A DNA stretch of 64,000 nucleotides from NCBI GenBank assembly GCA_964017125.1, contig CAXHKU010000970.1, positions 1-64,000 on the forward strand. Direction: 5' to 3'. Position 1 is the first letter of the stretch. Every line of letters starts with the position of its first letter. The DNA comes from Flabesymbios commensalis. Lineage: Eukaryota > Annelida > Polychaeta > Terebellida > Flabelligeridae. The notes below the pieces were generated by a model. It saw only the letters and a program-made list of their open reading frames with translations, had not been told where the DNA came from and searched no databases. This document shows positions 1 through 12,100 of the stretch, in pieces. A program made the translations under genes and the position numbers.

Positions 1-235
1 TCCAAATATGGAATGGTCGTGCCAACGTTGTACCAGAGTTGTATCAGAGTTGTAGTACCCAGTCTATGGGATGCTACACTGGGGTGGGTTTGAGGTAATG
101 TATGGTTGAAAAACAATGTTGTACAAACGTTAGGCCAGCATTGGCAACATTGAAATCGTTCAGACAACCATGCCGGCATTGACAACCATTATACAACCAA
201 TATTCGTGTCCCCAATGTATATTAGCTCCTACTTG
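1..235. repeat. Degenerate inverted-repeat-family sequence rich in AACATTG/CCAACG words
   Basis: No coding signal. The stretch is full of short words such as GTTGTACCA, CCAACGTTG and AACATTG, the vocabulary of the hairpin element at 41589-41697 and of 16577-16630. It is probably the decayed edge of a member of that family. It abuts the left boundary of the paralogous block. Confidence 0.35.
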
Positions 236-1361
236 TGTACCAAGATTACTATAGGTTCAATTTCTCGTGCTTGTTGGGACGATCAATCGGTATTTGCATA
301 ATATTTGCACAATATTGGCCCACTGCGTAGACAATTAGCCGACATTTCCCCAGCACCGGACAAATAATGTCACTTAAATGAACAAGTAGCTTGTAACTGT
401 TATCTTAAAAAGCAGTTGAGACTCGGTGTGGACTAAGATATCTTAAAACTGTCATAGCTCATACAATGTACCAATGTTGTGTAATTAAGTACCAAAAAAC
501 ACGACCGCGTTAACGCGACGTCTTATCTACTGTGACCTTACAATGCCGGGCCAATGACCAAGACATTGAGCCAATAATTAAACAGCATTATAGCGAGAAG
601 TACATATAATTAACACAATATGTTACTTCTATGTTCTTCTCGGTATAAATTATATTATGATATAACAATACTGTTAGAACAAAGATGACCAAAGTATTTA
701 GACGGCAAACATCACTCTTTAACTGGGGGACACCACTATTTTTTATATATCATTATGACAAATCATATATAAAGCGGTTCATCCAAAAAAAATTGGATCC
801 CTGTATATACTAAAAACAAGAAAAAATAAAAGTAGACGAAATTATGCACAAGTGTTCAAGACGTCAGGTCTCTAGCGAACTAAACAACCTTAACATGTAC
901 AATGTCAGGTCACCAGTAAGCAGCAGGTAAGTCATTTTTTTTATTTGTTTATTTTTTAATATCGTGACTATGTAGCTTGTCATTCGAAGCTACAAATTGA
1001 GTCTGCAATAATAGCTACAAATTAAAGAAAAATATAATTGAACACTTGTCGCGTAAGGGTTAAAGGTGTGAGGTTACACAATGAGTCAATTGTAGGCCTA
1101 CGGCGGCCTTCTATGACCCTTCCCGTTCCCGAAATGTGATGACGGACCGAGTATAAAAATAAATACAACAGTCAGGTGCTCTTCAAAAAATATGTTTTTA
1201 AACCTAATAATAGCATAGTTTCTCAGCGTATGCCCGGGCTGAATCGTGTACGGATATACATGTATTATGGTAATACATTTGATTTGATATCACGGTCACT
1301 AGCAGCTAAATTGTGCCTGTTATCGCAAAACAATTCTGCCGCGCAAAGCCAAACGGCATTT

Positions 1362-1412
1362 CTGTTTACTTTACAAGTAAGCAGATACAGCCTTTTGGAT
1401 TTTCAGGGCAGA
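1362..1412 (+). repeat. Short LINE 3'-end-like fragment
   Basis: The words GTTTACTTTACAAGT and AGCCTTTTGG match the 3' untranslated part of the LINE at 36700-38458 (around 38057-38095), preceded in both by a CAAAG..GGCA stretch. The same fragment is in the second block at 18117-18165, so it predates the duplication. Confidence 0.45.
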
Positions 1413-1788
1413 ATTGTGATCCGTGTACCCTTAATCAGTGTTAATAGCCTTGATCTTTTCCATGACATTGTGTTCAGGCTACAGTGGCGGCGAAATGTTT
1501 GCGGCACTGACCCAAAATTCTACCATCATTAGGACTACTGCAAGTTTTCAAGCTAGCGTAAAGCTTTAGACACAGAGAAGTTATATACTAGTATGCAGGC
1601 TTACTTATTTATTTTTTATGATTCGCCAAATAGTAGGCCTACATGTAGCATACAATACTTTGTACACTGATAGGAAAATGCAATATTATGCTATTATATA
1701 TTAGCTGGGACATGGCACCAGATATGCAACATCATTAATAGGCCTGTCCTATAAAATATTTTTTTCATCACTAATATATATATCTATA

Positions 1789-2104
1789 TGTGACCCGATC
1801 TGGTAAAATGAGTCTAGGTCGCATATTTAAATATTATTTAATTATTTAAAATGGTATATCACACAACTCTGTAGCGTGTTTAACTCCGCATATATCACTC
1901 GACAAACTCAGAAAAATAAGTATGCAATTGCGTCATTTAAAAAAACTGGCATTTGAAATTCAAAAAGGCAATTTGTGCCCTTTTGGAAAATACCGCACAA
2001 TTGTATTAAAATAAACTAAATGGAAAAAATATTCATTTCCACTATATTTTCTAAATAATCGTTTACCAAAGTGTGACTTAATTATTTTGCCGGATCGGGT
2101 CACA
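1789..2104. mobile_element. MITE with TGTGACCCGATC terminal inverted repeats
   Basis: The left end TGTGACCCGATCTGG is mirrored at the right end (CCGGATCGGGTCACA), giving about 22 bp inverted repeats around some 316 bp of AT-rich non-coding sequence. The orthologous element at 18532-18879 in the other block shows it predates the block duplication. No transposase is present. The superfamily is not assigned; no clear target-site duplication is visible. Confidence 0.8.
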
Positions 2105-2160
2105 TGTATCAACGTAAAGTAAACTAAATAAGTAAAATGAATTTCATGTAATTAATTACA

Positions 2161-2275
2161 GTTTACAACCAAAGTACTCGGTACTTGTACTCAAGTACTT
2201 TTAGAAGTACTAGTACTTGTACTCAAGTACTTTTGCAAATCTAGTACTTGTACTTGTACTTGTCATTTTTTCAGG
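2161..2275. repeat. GTACT/AGTAC-rich low-complexity tract
   Basis: Dense alternation of AGTACTTGTACTCAAGTAC words, self-complementary over short distances. The counterpart at 18945-19010 is shorter by one internal repeat. Similar vocabulary starts the longer repeats at 15935 and 21575. Confidence 0.75.
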
Positions 2276-2872
2276 TACTTGCACTGCATGGTAAGATGTA
2301 TCAGATGACACTGCCCTTCACACAGTATCCTAAATTCCTTTCGAGGCCGAGCAAACAACCTCAAGGCTGCGTAGCAGATATCTTATGCTCAGTTTTTTTT
2401 TCATATATTGCTCGTTCAAGTCGAAAAATATCGAGTTTTAACTGTTTATTTCTAAAACATAATGGTTTTATCAGTTTTTGCGCCTGATAAACTATACAAA
2501 TCGATATATTATACCTGTTTTTGTGTTGATTATTTCAAAAGTTATGGTGAAATATATAATATATTGAAAACAAGGCCGCCATTTTGGATTTAGTAATTTT
2601 TTTATTGACTATTTTTTTCTCACCATTATTATGTTCCAAATATGAATCAACAACAAAATAATTTTAACATTTTGCACGAAAATACATAAGGGCATGTACT
2701 AAATCACTACATCAATTAAATAATCGTGTACATGTGAATAAAATGACAACATGCGCTTGTTATCATGAGTATATTGACTTAGCAGCGCGCAGAAAAGACA
2801 GATATCATAGTACGAAGTCTGTATCAGAGATACGCCCGATAAAAATGTTATGATCCATTTATTCACGTCAGG

Positions 2873-2879
2873 TATAAAA
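2873..2879 (+). promoter_or_regulatory. TATA-like box of Ig gene copy 1
   Basis: TATAAAA lies 38 bases before the ATG of the signal exon and is kept in the other copy. If used, the 5' leader would be only about ten bases. Position and conservation are the only support. Confidence 0.3.
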
Positions 2880-2910
2880 CTATCTGCATCACATATTGAG
2901 ACAAATAAAC

Positions 2911-4298
2911 ATGGCACATTTAGGAAAGATCTCACTGTTTGGTTGTGTGCTGGTCATACATGGTAATGCAAATATTATTTCAGAAGCTAATACATCATAA
3001 TGCACTATTGTTTTACGTTATGTACGTTACTGTAAAATAATCACTTGACAGTGTCAACAATGATAACTGCTGGTAAACGGTGAGGGGTAAGTGGAGTTAC
3101 AAATAACACAAAATGGCTGACAATGGTACCGTTTTTTACATGCTCACATTTTATATTGTGTGTAGTTTAACGTTTTCATTTGTTCAGTCGATTTGCAGGT
3201 AAATTAAAAAAAGGGCGTACAACGGCAAGCATGCGCAGCACTAATACCGCTTACCCACAGTAAATAATGTCATTATAGTCAGTGCTCATTTCCTAATATT
3301 CTAACTTGTGCAGTTGTTTTTATTTAATATGGTTCTGCAGATTCAAAATCTGCCCCAAGTCAAAAACTATATTTGTTTTGTTTTTTCCAGTCAGAATTTA
3401 AAAAATCAAAATGGTCACTGAAATTGGGGGGGGGGGACTTACAAACAGACATATATCATATATCGGCTTATGATAAACATAGAAGTATGTTGTCGGTATC
3501 TGAAATAACATTTCAATGTGACGGAATTCAGTTATACTACTTTCAAATGCTTACATGTAGTACCACTATTAATTGAAGATACAAAGCATGTTTGTGTGAT
3601 AAGTGTGCATTATGTATAATTTTGTCATTATTAGCCACTTTGGCGGTCATTTTCTTATTCAATTTTTATAGGAGAAAACAAAAAATAGAGCTTGACATGT
3701 GACAGATTTAGAATCGGTAAGCCCAGCTGTAATGTACTGTAAATTGACTTACCAACGTTGAAAGAGTTATACTCTGAATTGGTTGCAGGGCTGTATATAC
3801 TCCCCGAGGAATTGAAATGGCACACGAATGAAAATGTCCCGTAACCAGGAGATACATGTGAAAACACATGATGTCGTGTAGAAAGTAGGGCCTACACAGA
3901 TTCTTTTGCGACCGCTTATTAATTCTTTGTATTTTTCATAGCTTTGCAGATGGTTAGCTCTCAAGAACAATCGGAGTTATGTGTTACTGCCACATTGTTC
4001 CATGGCTCAGCGTTTGATTTGGATTGCCATGTGAAGAGTACTGCACCATCAACTATTTATTGGTATATTGTCACGGATCCAGAGGATTAAATTATATATA
4101 CGTACGACAGTCTTAGTGGAGATGAAGGTACCGGAGACAATGATCATCTTGTGGGTCGTAGCTTAACTGTTAACAAAGTGTATAACACCTTTTACAATCT
4201 TCACATTGACGAAGAAGACAGAAACAAAGACAGCGCCTTCTACAAATGTAAACACCAAGATGAAATTATATCAGATGAAAAGGAAGTGTATGTATACA
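2911..4298 (+). pseudogene. Ig-superfamily gene, duplicated 5' half with a nonsense change
   Basis: Two exons match the intact copy at 19655-21047. Exon 1 (2911-2962) encodes a signal peptide, MAHLGKISLFGCVLVIH, and ends at a GTAATG donor in phase 1. Exon 2 (3942-4298) follows a TTTTTCATAG acceptor and ends at GTAAGT, phase 1-1, 357 nt. It encodes a V-like Ig domain: Cys in FDLDCHV, Trp in IYWYI, and a DSAFYKC F-strand. Codon 4088-4090 is TAA where the other copy has GAA, so the domain would stop about halfway. No following Ig exon lies before the next repeat. Most likely a dead paralog. Splicing around exon 2 or a polymorphic stop cannot be excluded. Confidence 0.8.
3338..3730. repeat. Inverted-repeat element in intron 1 (copy 1)
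   Basis: The left arm (CAGATTCAAAATCTGCCCC, then AAAATGGTCAC) is mirrored by the right arm around 3640-3720 (GGCGGTCATTTT, then GACAGATTTAGAATC). The same arms bound the larger region 8780-12310. The counterpart in block 2 is about 20080-20465. Non-coding. Confidence 0.55.
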
Positions 4299-4456
4299 GT
4301 AAGTGACAATTATTATACACTGTATATTATATATATCAACGCACCAAATGTGTTGACTGGGTGTTAGGACGTTATACAGCTGACAGTACACAATGTTATG
4401 TTAGCTGTTAGATTGTCAATTGCTCAGCAATATTAACTGAAATTCTATTTATGGCT

Positions 4457-4835
4457 ATATGGTCGAGGATTCAAAAAATGCTTGTGAACGAGATCTCACC
4501 AATTTTTTATGTGAAGTTACCCATGAGTATGTAGATCACCTGAATAGATTTTCAGCTATCCACCGATGATCAAAATGGCCGCCATTTGGAGAATACATTT
4601 TGTTTTCGGATTATTTTTTTTTCAGAATTTATTTGAGACCTGGTATATATAGGTTTTCGAGGTCTGCGAGTCTGTTGGCATTGTCCATTTTCATGCGAAA
4701 CAGAAAACGAGGCTACGGCGGCCATTTTGGTTTTATCAATTTTAATAAATTGTTCTTATTTTCAGCTAAATGCCTTGAAACCTGGCATATAGGTTTTTGT
4801 GGTCTGCGAGTCTACTGGCATTATCCGTTTTCATG
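4457..4835. repeat. Two-unit repeat with ACCTGG..TATAGGTTTT..GGTCTGCGAGTCT core
   Basis: Two related units of about 160 bp (around 4560-4700 and 4720-4830) share a 'GCCGCCATTT' lead, a TTTTCAG word, an ACCTGG(T/C)ATATA word and GGTCTGCGAGTCT followed by TTGGCATT or CTGGCATT. They belong loosely to the ATGGCCGCC repeat vocabulary. They lie between the block edge and the LINE fragment. No gene seen. Confidence 0.5.
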
Positions 4836-5960
4836 TGGTGGCGGAGTTGCAGTATTAGCAAAGACATCATTAAAGTGCAACTTCGTAAGTCTAGAAGTCA
4901 TCGAAGTAATATGTGACACTGGATCAACTAAGTTCAAGCTTGGCGTGTTATATCGCCCCCGCCCAGCAGTAAAAATGGCTTCACATTATCGGGTTTTCTG
5001 GAAGAATTCAGCAACTTAGTAGAAAGTTATGCTACTAGCAACAGCGACTGCCTCTTACTTGGTGATTTCAACTTTCACGTTGACGTGCCTGCTGATAGAT
5101 CATGTCGATCTTAAATGACGTCAATCTGCAGCAGCATGTGGCTGTATCTACCCACATGAAAGGGCATACTCTGGATCTAATCATTAGTCATGTACCAATT
5201 CACCTAGTGTCTTCAACTACTGTATCCACCATGATGTTAGACCAATGTTGGGTGCACGTGGAATTGAACAATAAAAAACCAGCGTGGCTGTTGAAAGAGA
5301 TTAACTTTCGAAAAGTGAAAAGTATCGATCATGATACTTTTCAGCGTGATATTTTGTCTTCCCCTCTTGTTTTGGACTCGGACTATGACTGTAATATTCT
5401 GGCATACATGTATCATGAACAAACATGCTCCACTTATCAGTAAAACTGTTCGAGTCAGACGCAGGGTACCTTGGTTCAACGATGACATAAAGCTCGCTCA
5501 GCGAGAGCGCAGACGTAGAGAAAGAAAATGGAAGTATACACAACTCGAATATGATCGACAATCTTTCAAAGTTCAAATAAATAGTCTCAGAAGCTGGAAT
5601 CGGCTAAAGCCATGTATTTTCAAAACAAAATTGAAGAGAATGCTAATTGCGGCAAATCTATTTTTAGACTGATGCATACACTTATTGGACGACAGGACGG
5701 CACAAAATTGCCTAACATGAGTTGTCCTGATGAAGTGACTGCTCCGTTTAGGAAGTATTTTGATAGCAAGATACAGATCATCCGTGAGAACCTGGACAAG
5801 GCTAGCGCCAATATGCCTGAAACAGTAGGAAATGATGATCCACCTTCCACTCATAATCTTCAGCTTTCAACTTTTGAAGGGGCATCAGAAGCTGAAGTTC
5901 TCAGGGTCATTAACAAATCTCCAGCAAAATCTTGTGGACTTGATCCTATTCCAACGTGAT
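4836..5960 (+). mobile_element. CR1/L2-like LINE fragment: endonuclease to pre-RT linker
   Basis: Frame-shifted pieces in order resemble a non-LTR retrotransposon ORF2. GGGVAVLAKTSL and LGVLYRP are endonuclease strands, LLLGDFNFHVD is the catalytic Asp-Asn box, and QQHV..HTLDLIIS follows. Next come VPWFNDDIKLAQRERRR and a linker ending LRVINKSPAKSCGLDPIPT. That motif normally sits just before the reverse transcriptase, which is absent, so the 3' part is deleted. This is the reverse of ordinary 5' truncation. Several stops and frameshifts show it is dead. Confidence 0.85.
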
Positions 5961-6594
5961 TTGCTTGAAAAGTGTGGGCCTCATAGATGTATCATCTTAG
6001 TTTTTCACCTATTAACATAAAAGCTGATGTCTTGTTGTTATTATGTGTACTAGACATTATTGTGCGAGGAGCTTCCTGGCCTTTATGTTTTTACCTCATG
6101 TGCATTACACTACTCTGAAGGTCAAGTTCAACATTTAGTGACCTTGACTTAATTTTGAGGTCACCAGGTCATGGAAACAAAAAAAATCATAACGCTTTGA
6201 CTTAGGGCCACTTCATCAAAATCACAGATTTGATAGTTGCCATTCGAATCAATCAGAATGACACACCCTTATATTCGAACTTGTAACTTTCAGTGTCCTC
6301 ACTTGGCCCCAAAACACATGAGGCCTTTGGCCCTATTTATAAACAGCTTTAATACCACTCTTATACATGTTGTCAATTAATATAGATAAAACATAAGTGA
6401 AGATATAATCTTATGATAATTTATTTTATCACACCCTTGGAAAGTCAATATTTCCAAACAAATTTGTAGAACATTTGTAGAACATAGTATGATTTATTTT
6501 GTTATTATAGATTTACGATAAGCCCTAATGTATGTATCCTATGATAAACTTGAATTAAAAATATTCAGTTATCATATCTTTTGCGAAAAAATCT
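5961..6594. other. Non-coding AT-rich stretch
   Basis: No exon, RNA gene or recognised repeat edge could be supported. Around 6118-6180 there are GGTCA-type words (AAGGTCAAGTTC, GTGACCTTGACTT, GAGGTCACCAGGTCA) that may be repeat-derived. Confidence 0.3.
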
Positions 6595-6850
6595 TATGTG
6601 ACCCTCCACGCGGAAAGGACCATGAAGTCAAAATTTTCAAAATTGATTTTTATAGTTGATATGATAGCCGTGTCTTTTCTGTTTCGATAACTGAAAGATT
6701 TTTTGAAAAACATTAATAACTTTTTGTTTTATGAGATTTTTAATATTTTAAAATTAGTTATGTAATCATTAAATTTAAATTTCAAATGATGTCAAAAATA
6801 ATTTTATCAAAGCCACGGGGAAGTACCTTTTCGCATGGCGGGTCATATAT
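6595..6850. mobile_element. MITE with TATGTGACCCTCCACGCGG-type ends
   Basis: The left end TATGTGACCCTCCACGCGG pairs with a right end whose complement begins TATATGACCCGCCATGCG; inverted repeats of about 26 bp are imperfect. The interior, about 200 bp, is AT-rich and non-coding. The TGACCC start resembles the elements at 1789 and 18532, suggesting a related family. Confidence 0.65.
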
Positions 6851-8440
6851 GTGTTCTACAGGTAGCAGTTTCAAAATTTTACTCTGTGTTTGAAATATAG
6901 GGGAGGGGCAGACCGGTTTGTGCACGCGTGGTGACCCCCTCCACGCAGCTCAAATAGGTTGAAATGACCTTATCGCAGGTAGGGGTAGTGGTAACTACAC
7001 CTACCAATGACAGGATGACAAAAAGGTCGACAGGGTGAATTTCATTTTTTAAATGTAATACTTCCAATAAGATCACGCCTGCTGAAATTTACGTCCTGCT
7101 GAAAATGGCCAAGTTTTTCATTGGCACTTACAATATATTCGTCACAATTTTTGGAATTCGAGTTCTTTGGTAGTCGTATATGCACATCTGACTGTGGATA
7201 TAAAATTGCGATCAGTGTGACCGAGCCTGCAGCGGAGTTAGGCAGTCCGATCATGCAGGGTAAGTAAAAACCTGTTCTAAAGCACAATAATAGAACCAAT
7301 ATATGTATGTCCATAATATATCGTCGGTCAATCACAAGTGTAAAACAAATAATGTAGGCCTACACCAAACATTGAAATAATGTAGAAATGTAATATCAGC
7401 AGCTTATGCATCCAGAAAAAAACGACAACGTTTGCATTTTATAACTGTAGCAAAGTAAAAATAGTGATTACATTTGATGAAAAATCTTGATAATTTTAAT
7501 GTAGTATATTGTTCTTTTTGAGATAAAGGAAGAGGTGATGATGTGTTCACTCATTTATATCAACGTTGCAAAGGTCACACGTAGTGCAACAGTGAATAAA
7601 CATATTTTATATATTTTGAGAACATCACATGTATATATTCACTCTTCTTGTACAAGGTTTTTAATTTGGGGTTGCACAGTTACCAGTCACCATAAGAATG
7701 AGACCTGATTTTATACATCGATATTCAAAATATAAAGTACAGAATAACATTAAATCTCAATCGTATATCTCCTTTGCCTGGTAAAGGCGCAATCCAAAAT
7801 TTAAAAGATTTACTCAATTCTTGTCTATAGACATTTTGAAAACCTAAAAACATATCAAAAAGCCATAAGAAAATAATGACTTTGGCATGATTAATTCTGA
7901 GCTACACCACTGCTCAAATGTTCACCTTTTTGATCCCTAAAATTTACTTTTGTAATTCACTTTCTTTTGATCTGTACATGAATTTACTATGACAATGTTT
8001 TTATTTTCACGTTTGTGACCTCTAAAAGTTACTTTTTCACCACTATTTTGACCTTTTAATGATCTTGTTGAGTGGATTGTTTTGTCAGGATCATGCGTAA
8101 ATTCTTTATATGTTGACGTGCGCTTTTATTTTTTTTCCCCATTTGTGGAGGTTTAAAAGTGTGAAATTAATGCTTGAATCACAGATTGATTAAACTTCTA
8201 CACTATCGTTATATAATGTGATTAAAACAAAGCAAATAATCATTTTTTTGCAAACTAAAGTTCATTTTGTGCCAAAATGCAGGCCTAAATTTAGTAACTA
8301 CTTTTGCGTGCTATTTCTTTGCATTGAAGATAATTTATATCTAATATTTACAAAAAAAAAGATAAATAATTAAATAATATTTCAGAAATTTGTTCATAAT
8401 ATATATCATAGGGGGTGAATGAATAGGTTGATAATCGAGC
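6851..8440. other. Intergenic sequence without a supported gene
   Basis: Around 7080-7265 open frames exist on both strands and a GTAAGT follows CATGCAGG at 7261, but no domain or conserved partner exon is recognisable. The remainder (7265-8440) is AT-rich with no visible repeat boundaries. Confidence 0.3.
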
Positions 8441-8700
8441 GAATGAATGAATGAATGAATGTATGAATGAATGAATGAATGAATGAATGAATGAATGAAT
8501 GAATGAATGAATGAATGAATGAATGATGAATGAATGAATGAATGAATGAATGAATGAATGAATGAATGAATGAATGAATGAATGAATAAATGAATGAATG
8601 AATGAATGAATGAATGAATGAATGAATGAATGAATGAATGAATGAATGAATGAATGAATGAATGAATGAATGAATGAATGAATGAATGAATGAATGAATG
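8441..8700. repeat. (GAAT)n microsatellite
   Basis: About 260 bp of nearly perfect GAAT repeats with a few interruptions. Long open frames of repeating HSFI residues on the other strand are an artefact of the repeat. Confidence 0.97.
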
Positions 8701-9104
8701 AGGCATTCAGACACTTTTGTGAACACAGAAATTATGACGAACTGTACCATTATGACTGCCCCTGTACATGGTGTATTTGAATGTTAGTCAAGGCCCATTT
8801 TTCAAAAAGAGGCATTCTTAAAATTTGTAAGGCATTTCTTAGTAGAATTTGTCATGCAGTTGTTTTCACACAATTCGGATATGCTGATTTCAAATCTGCC
8901 CCATGCCAAGCTCTATTTTCAGTTTTTCCCGTTCAAAATTGCAAAACAAAATGGCCGCAAAAATAGCAGATAAAGTCTCAATTATCATGATTATACATCA
9001 TGTCTGGGTGCACAGCGGACACACAAACTTGACTTTCGTGTTTAAAATAACATTTTTGTTTGGAGGAATTTCATGTTCTAAGACCTGGTCAACTATCACG
9101 CAAA

Positions 9105-9450
9105 AAATCCAAGATGGCCGCCAATAATACAGAAAGTACCATAACGTTTTTCTAAAAGTCATAGAAAGTTGTCTTTGGTGGCTAAATATAGGTTTTTAAT
9201 ACCAATTTATCTAGTACAATACAGTTATAACCTCTAATTTTTATATTACATGTAGTTTCAGGGAAAAATTCAAGATGGCTGCCTATTATACAGCAAGTAC
9301 TATAACCATTTTTCTAAATGTCGTAGGAAGTTATTTTTGGCCCTTAAATAGTTTTCTGATACAAAAAATTACACAGCATCAACAAACTCAACTTCCATGT
9401 TAAATGTAGTTACGGGGAATGCAAAAAATAGAATTATTATTAAAAATACA
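9105..9450. repeat. Tandem units starting CAAGATGGC(C/T)GCC
   Basis: Two units about 160 bp apart share CAAGATGG, then TACAG(A/C)AAGTAC, then TTTTTCTAAA and GAAGTT-like words. Similar units occur at 12860-13260 and 47500-47720. Confidence 0.65.
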
Positions 9451-9909
9451 TATTAACTATGAGGAAATTGCATGTTTAACTTTCATCACTGTAGCTACAT
9501 ATGTTTGCTGTGTATGTCTCAGATTTGCATGAATGCCATCATCTTGCATAAAGATAATGCTAGAATAGTCACCCTCATCAATATATTTATCATATATTTG
9601 TGCAGCTTCGGAATTGATGTAGCGACTCCTTGATAGGACGTCATTGGCTACTTTCTCGTGGTCCTAATTCACACTTAATCAAACTAAATTTAATAGTTCC
9701 TCAGGTTGAGCAGGTAGCTTTTACACGAGAACTAGTTGCAGTTGTCCACGCACCAACTGTATTTATTGTTGTATTTATTGCTAAACATGCCTAAAATACA
9801 ACGAAACAATATCCAGTTTTTGTGGCAGGGGTTATTGACGAAGAGGATACATTGAAATACTCCAATTGGCTTAAGTTCTAGTTTTGGGTGTTTATGAATT
9901 AATTTAAAT

Positions 9910-10320
9910 GTATTTCTTTTAGAATTGATGTGCTGGTGTTGTGGAAGCCATTGAGACGGTTGAATGGTACGATAAATATCACCAGTTCTATGTTTACACA
10001 GCTAGGCATTGCTATGATGAGAACGTTTCGAAAGCAGAATGAGCATGTAAATGAGTTTACATCAGTTCCTACGACTACCACATTGTCAGTATCTGACAGT
10101 TTGATTGCCGTAATAACATTTAGCGTCCCATCATGTACCTCAGTATTTTTCACACTTAAATACCAGTGTTCATTGAATAGTTGAATGGCATTGTTCTTTA
10201 CCAAAAGTGGTGAATTTGAACATCGAACTGAAAATGTATTGCCCTCCTATCTGATTCTGTACTTTATCTGTTATATATTCATCTGAGATAACATCGCAGT
10301 GTGCAGGGAAATATTTTTGA
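9910..10320 (-). pseudogene. Possible relic coding segment, unrecognised
   Basis: On the minus strand two adjacent frames look protein-like. Upstream is a Cys-containing piece (HCDVISDEY ... GGQYIFSSMFKF) that ends in a stop. In a shifted frame follows HWYLSVKNTEVHDGTLNV and ITAIKLSDTDN. The alternating hydrophobic pattern and SDTDN turn are reminiscent of a beta-sandwich such as a decayed Ig exon, but there is no clear Cys-Trp-Cys set. No flanking splice sites were convincing. An overlapping plus-strand frame is open too, so this may be noise. Confidence 0.2.
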
Positions 10321-10329
10321 TGTAGGATA

Positions 10330-12100
10330 CATGTGTCTTGCATAGATTATTAGATGAACAATGTTTATTACAAGAGAATATAATAGACAAGTAATAAATA
10401 CTCTGTATGAATGATAATTAATATACTATGTCTGAAGGAGACATATAGTTATTAGGGACCTAAATATCTTCACGTCCATCATATGATTTCATCACTTTAT
10501 ATATGATAAGACTTATTTTCTTTAACATTGCTACTTCTCCCTGCAAAATAGGGTGTTCGCTCCCATACCACTTCAAGACACAACTCAACCTGTTGGGTTA
10601 TTGTATATTATGTGAGAGTGAGAGCTAAAATTAAATTAGAAGCATGCATGACCAGAACCTACTGATTCATCATACATTCTACCATATCACAACCACATCT
10701 AGAAAGTTTCTGTATTTTATGTTAATCTTCAGAAAAACATCTTGATCGTGCTACGAACGGTATTATTGTCCCAATTACCACATATTCTGCATCATATTCT
10801 GTTGCAATAGTGTACCCAATAATCTTTGTTTACTTGTTCATGACACTCTATAACATTTAGTTGCCAAGACTAGTTTAGTTACTAACATCTTCTGAAGATA
10901 GTGTATGTTCATACTATATTTATTAAATAAATTCATCGTCAGTATTTTCAAGATTACCCTAGCGTGTCCTCAACCATCAATCTTATATGCCCAAAACATG
11001 TATAAGTCAACTTATTTACCAAATTACAGATTTCCGATATCGTGTAACTGTATTTTATCATAGTTAGGAGAGTAGAAATATGTGTAGCCTACATTACGAT
11101 TTTGTGTGGATCTCTGAGCCGATGGTTGGGACTTTATTCGTTCAATTACGTCTGAAAATTGTGTTATCAGCGCATTACCATTACCATCTGTACGGAATCT
11201 ATTCTGATCAAAAATATAAAAATTAGAATGGTACCATTATCATGAATATGTAAATTGTCAATCCGATTGAGAACCATAATTTTTATGTGATGTGCACGTT
11301 TTAACCAGCACAATATACTTAGTTACTAGAATCATAAATTGTTATATTAAACGACTTCTTGTCTCAATAGGAACGGAACATGTATGTGTGTCATTATTGC
11401 CATGGTTATGCAGACCACCTTGATGGATTAACTTCATGTTTTGCTTAACCCTAGTACAGGGCTTGGGAAGGAGGGTGCCACCCGTCGCCAACGCACATTT
11501 AAATTATTGCTTCCTTCCTTACGGTACTGTAAAAACACGATGCAGGTGGATATCACATAGGCCACATACTAATAGGCCTAGAACGGATATATGGTAAGCG
11601 ACAGGTTATCTAGTGTCGGACAGTGATCAACAATCATAAAATATTTTCTGTCAATAGTCTAAATATTTTTACAACATGCCGGATATTACGTTTGTTTCCA
11701 TCGGCTTCTAAATGTGAAATAATGATTTTATTAAATTATTCATTATTAGTACACTGGCCTACGATGTGTCGTTTTCCTTGCGCAACATTTGCCCCCCCCC
11801 CCCCCCATAACTTTGTGAAATATTGATAATAGATGTTATCACGGCTCTGAATTTCTGAGTTTCTCGGGTGTGAGAAACCTATATGTAGACACCAAAAACA
11901 CATGTCTACCTTATTTGGAAGCAAAGTTATAACACATTGCCTTGTTGTGGCGGCCATTTTGGATTTTGTCCTCTAGCGGCAAACACACAAGGTGAAATTC
12001 AGGGGACTTTAAGTATGTTGCTCAGGTGGGTTTTAATACACCGAAATGATGTTTTTATGTTCAGTGTAAGCCAAGCCGTGAGGTAAAGTTGTGACATTTT
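10330..12100. other. Non-coding interior of the inverted-arm region
   Basis: AT-rich sequence with scattered TAGGCCTA words and a poly-C run near 11792. No exon or repeat edge is supported. Confidence 0.3.

Larger units (their letters stand above)
236..4456 (+). repeat. Paralogous block, copy 1 (5' half of Ig gene)
   Basis: Direct-orientation duplicate of 16632-21208, nearly identical by eye over about 4.2 kb. It begins at GTACCAAGATTACTATA and ends just after AATTCTATTTA. It carries the promoter region, signal exon, intron 1 and V-like Ig exon. It lacks the 5S-derived SINE found in the other copy but has an extra stretch of about 36 bases in the GTACT-rich tract. Sequence outside these limits differs between copies, so the edges are sharp. 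Confidence 0.9.

Noticed and set aside
1176-1532. 118-codon open frame in the left paralogous block
   Set aside because: The other block breaks it with a SINE, it overlaps LINE 3'-end-like sequence, and no domain is recognisable.
7085-7265. Possible exon ending CATGCAGG/GTAAGT on the plus strand, or a minus-strand exon over the same bases
   Set aside because: Frames are open on both strands, no clear acceptor or domain, and no matching exon nearby.
8341-8750. Long minus-strand frames of repeating HSFI residues (also at 62439-63006)
   Set aside because: Pure translation of the GAAT/TGAA microsatellites; at 62.6 kb only the transmembrane part outside the repeat is real.
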